From contig NZ_CAHJWH010000017.1 in assembly GCF_903642205.1 (NCBI RefSeq), positions 1 to 33,462 of the forward strand: 33,462 bases of DNA, in the 5' to 3' direction. The notes under the pieces are model-generated. The model was not told the DNA's origin. It was given only the letters and a program-made list of their open reading frames with translations, and did not search any database. Of this stretch, positions 33,152-33,462 are shown piece after piece. Position numbers and translations under genes: made by a program. Position 1 is the stretch's first letter. Each line of letters opens with the position of its first letter. The DNA is from Caulobacter sp. S45. GTDB taxonomy: Bacteria; Pseudomonadota; Alphaproteobacteria; Caulobacterales; Caulobacteraceae.

Positions 33152-33462
33152 AGTTCGGACTTGGCAGCTGGGCTTTTGCTACGGTGGATTATTATCGGAA
33201 CGCAGGCTGTCGGTCAGACCTGTGAGATCTTCAGGGGTGGAGCCTCATCCGTCCTCGGCTCACTCGATACGGCCAAACGGCATCGACCTGAGGGCCGAAG
33301 GCTCGAACTGGGCCATAGCCGTCCGCCTGGCCTGGTCTCAGGAGCCCGTCGCTTCATCGCCGACCCGACCTACCCAGTTTCGGAAGTAATACCAGCCGCC
33401 TGAAGCCCTGACTCCCGGCAGGGATTCCCAAGGAGCGCGGAACGTGAGTCGATGAGGGCTCA
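33152..33462. other. Non-coding tail of the window
   Basis: I see no convincing gene in these 311 bases. Frames such as 33161-33403 lack protein-like character. AAGGAG at 33430-33435 and an ATG at 33454 might precede a gene that starts beyond the window, but the spacing is too long to be sure. No clear terminator follows the CFA synthase stop. Confidence 0.35.

Noticed and set aside
33430-33462. Start of a further gene at ATG 33454
   Set aside because: AAGGAG is 18 bases away and the nearer GTG at 33444 is followed by a stop after three codons; only three codons of the ATG frame are visible.

Overview
This is a GC-rich chromosomal segment from an alphaproteobacterium, most likely a member of the Caulobacterales (Caulobacter/Phenylobacterium type). 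The reasons are a short 277-residue flagellin of the FljK/FljL type behind a sigma-54-like promoter, an aroK-aroB pair with a stop/start overlap, a homodimeric NADP-type isocitrate dehydrogenase, a large TonB-dependent receptor and an EcfG-like promoter. The genus is inferred from gene content read by eye; no search was run.

Positions 1-5832 are mostly core genes: the 3' end of shikimate kinase, aroB, a lone flagellin gene, a DUF3089 alpha/beta-hydrolase-like secreted protein, a TrmJ-type RNA 2'-O-methyltransferase and icd.

Positions 5924-15426 form the most unusual block. Four consecutive genes each fuse tetratricopeptide repeats (TPRs) to a catalytic domain of a kind that can modify proteins: a 2-oxoglutarate/Fe(II) oxygenase, two tandem sulfotransferases and an aspartyl/asparaginyl beta-hydroxylase. 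A 1023-residue TonB-dependent receptor follows, with about seven closely spaced cysteine pairs. Beyond it, 15957-24002 encodes a 2681-residue protein built from AIDA-like SGG repeats in about ten super-repeats, with no visible signal peptide or autotransporter barrel. I infer a possible protein-modification and surface system: TPR-guided sulfation and hydroxylation acting on the receptor, the giant protein or an imported substrate. The domains can be read directly; the joint function is a hypothesis.

Positions 24446-27095 hold a ketopantoate-reductase-like protein, a 55-residue zinc-ribbon-like protein, a 30-residue hydrophobic micro-ORF with a strong Shine-Dalgarno sequence, and a DUF6134 exported protein.

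Positions 27077-33151 are a membrane-lipid modification cluster. A leftward pair (flavin amine-oxidase-like protein and DUF1365) diverges from a rightward, translationally coupled series: a small unknown ORF, a DUF1295 membrane protein, a first cyclopropane-fatty-acid-synthase-like methyltransferase, DUF2177 and a second, classical CFA synthase. Together they probably methylate, cyclopropanate or otherwise remodel unsaturated acyl chains of phospholipids. The last 311 bases hold no gene I can support. I saw no tRNA, rRNA, CRISPR array, insertion sequence or prophage.
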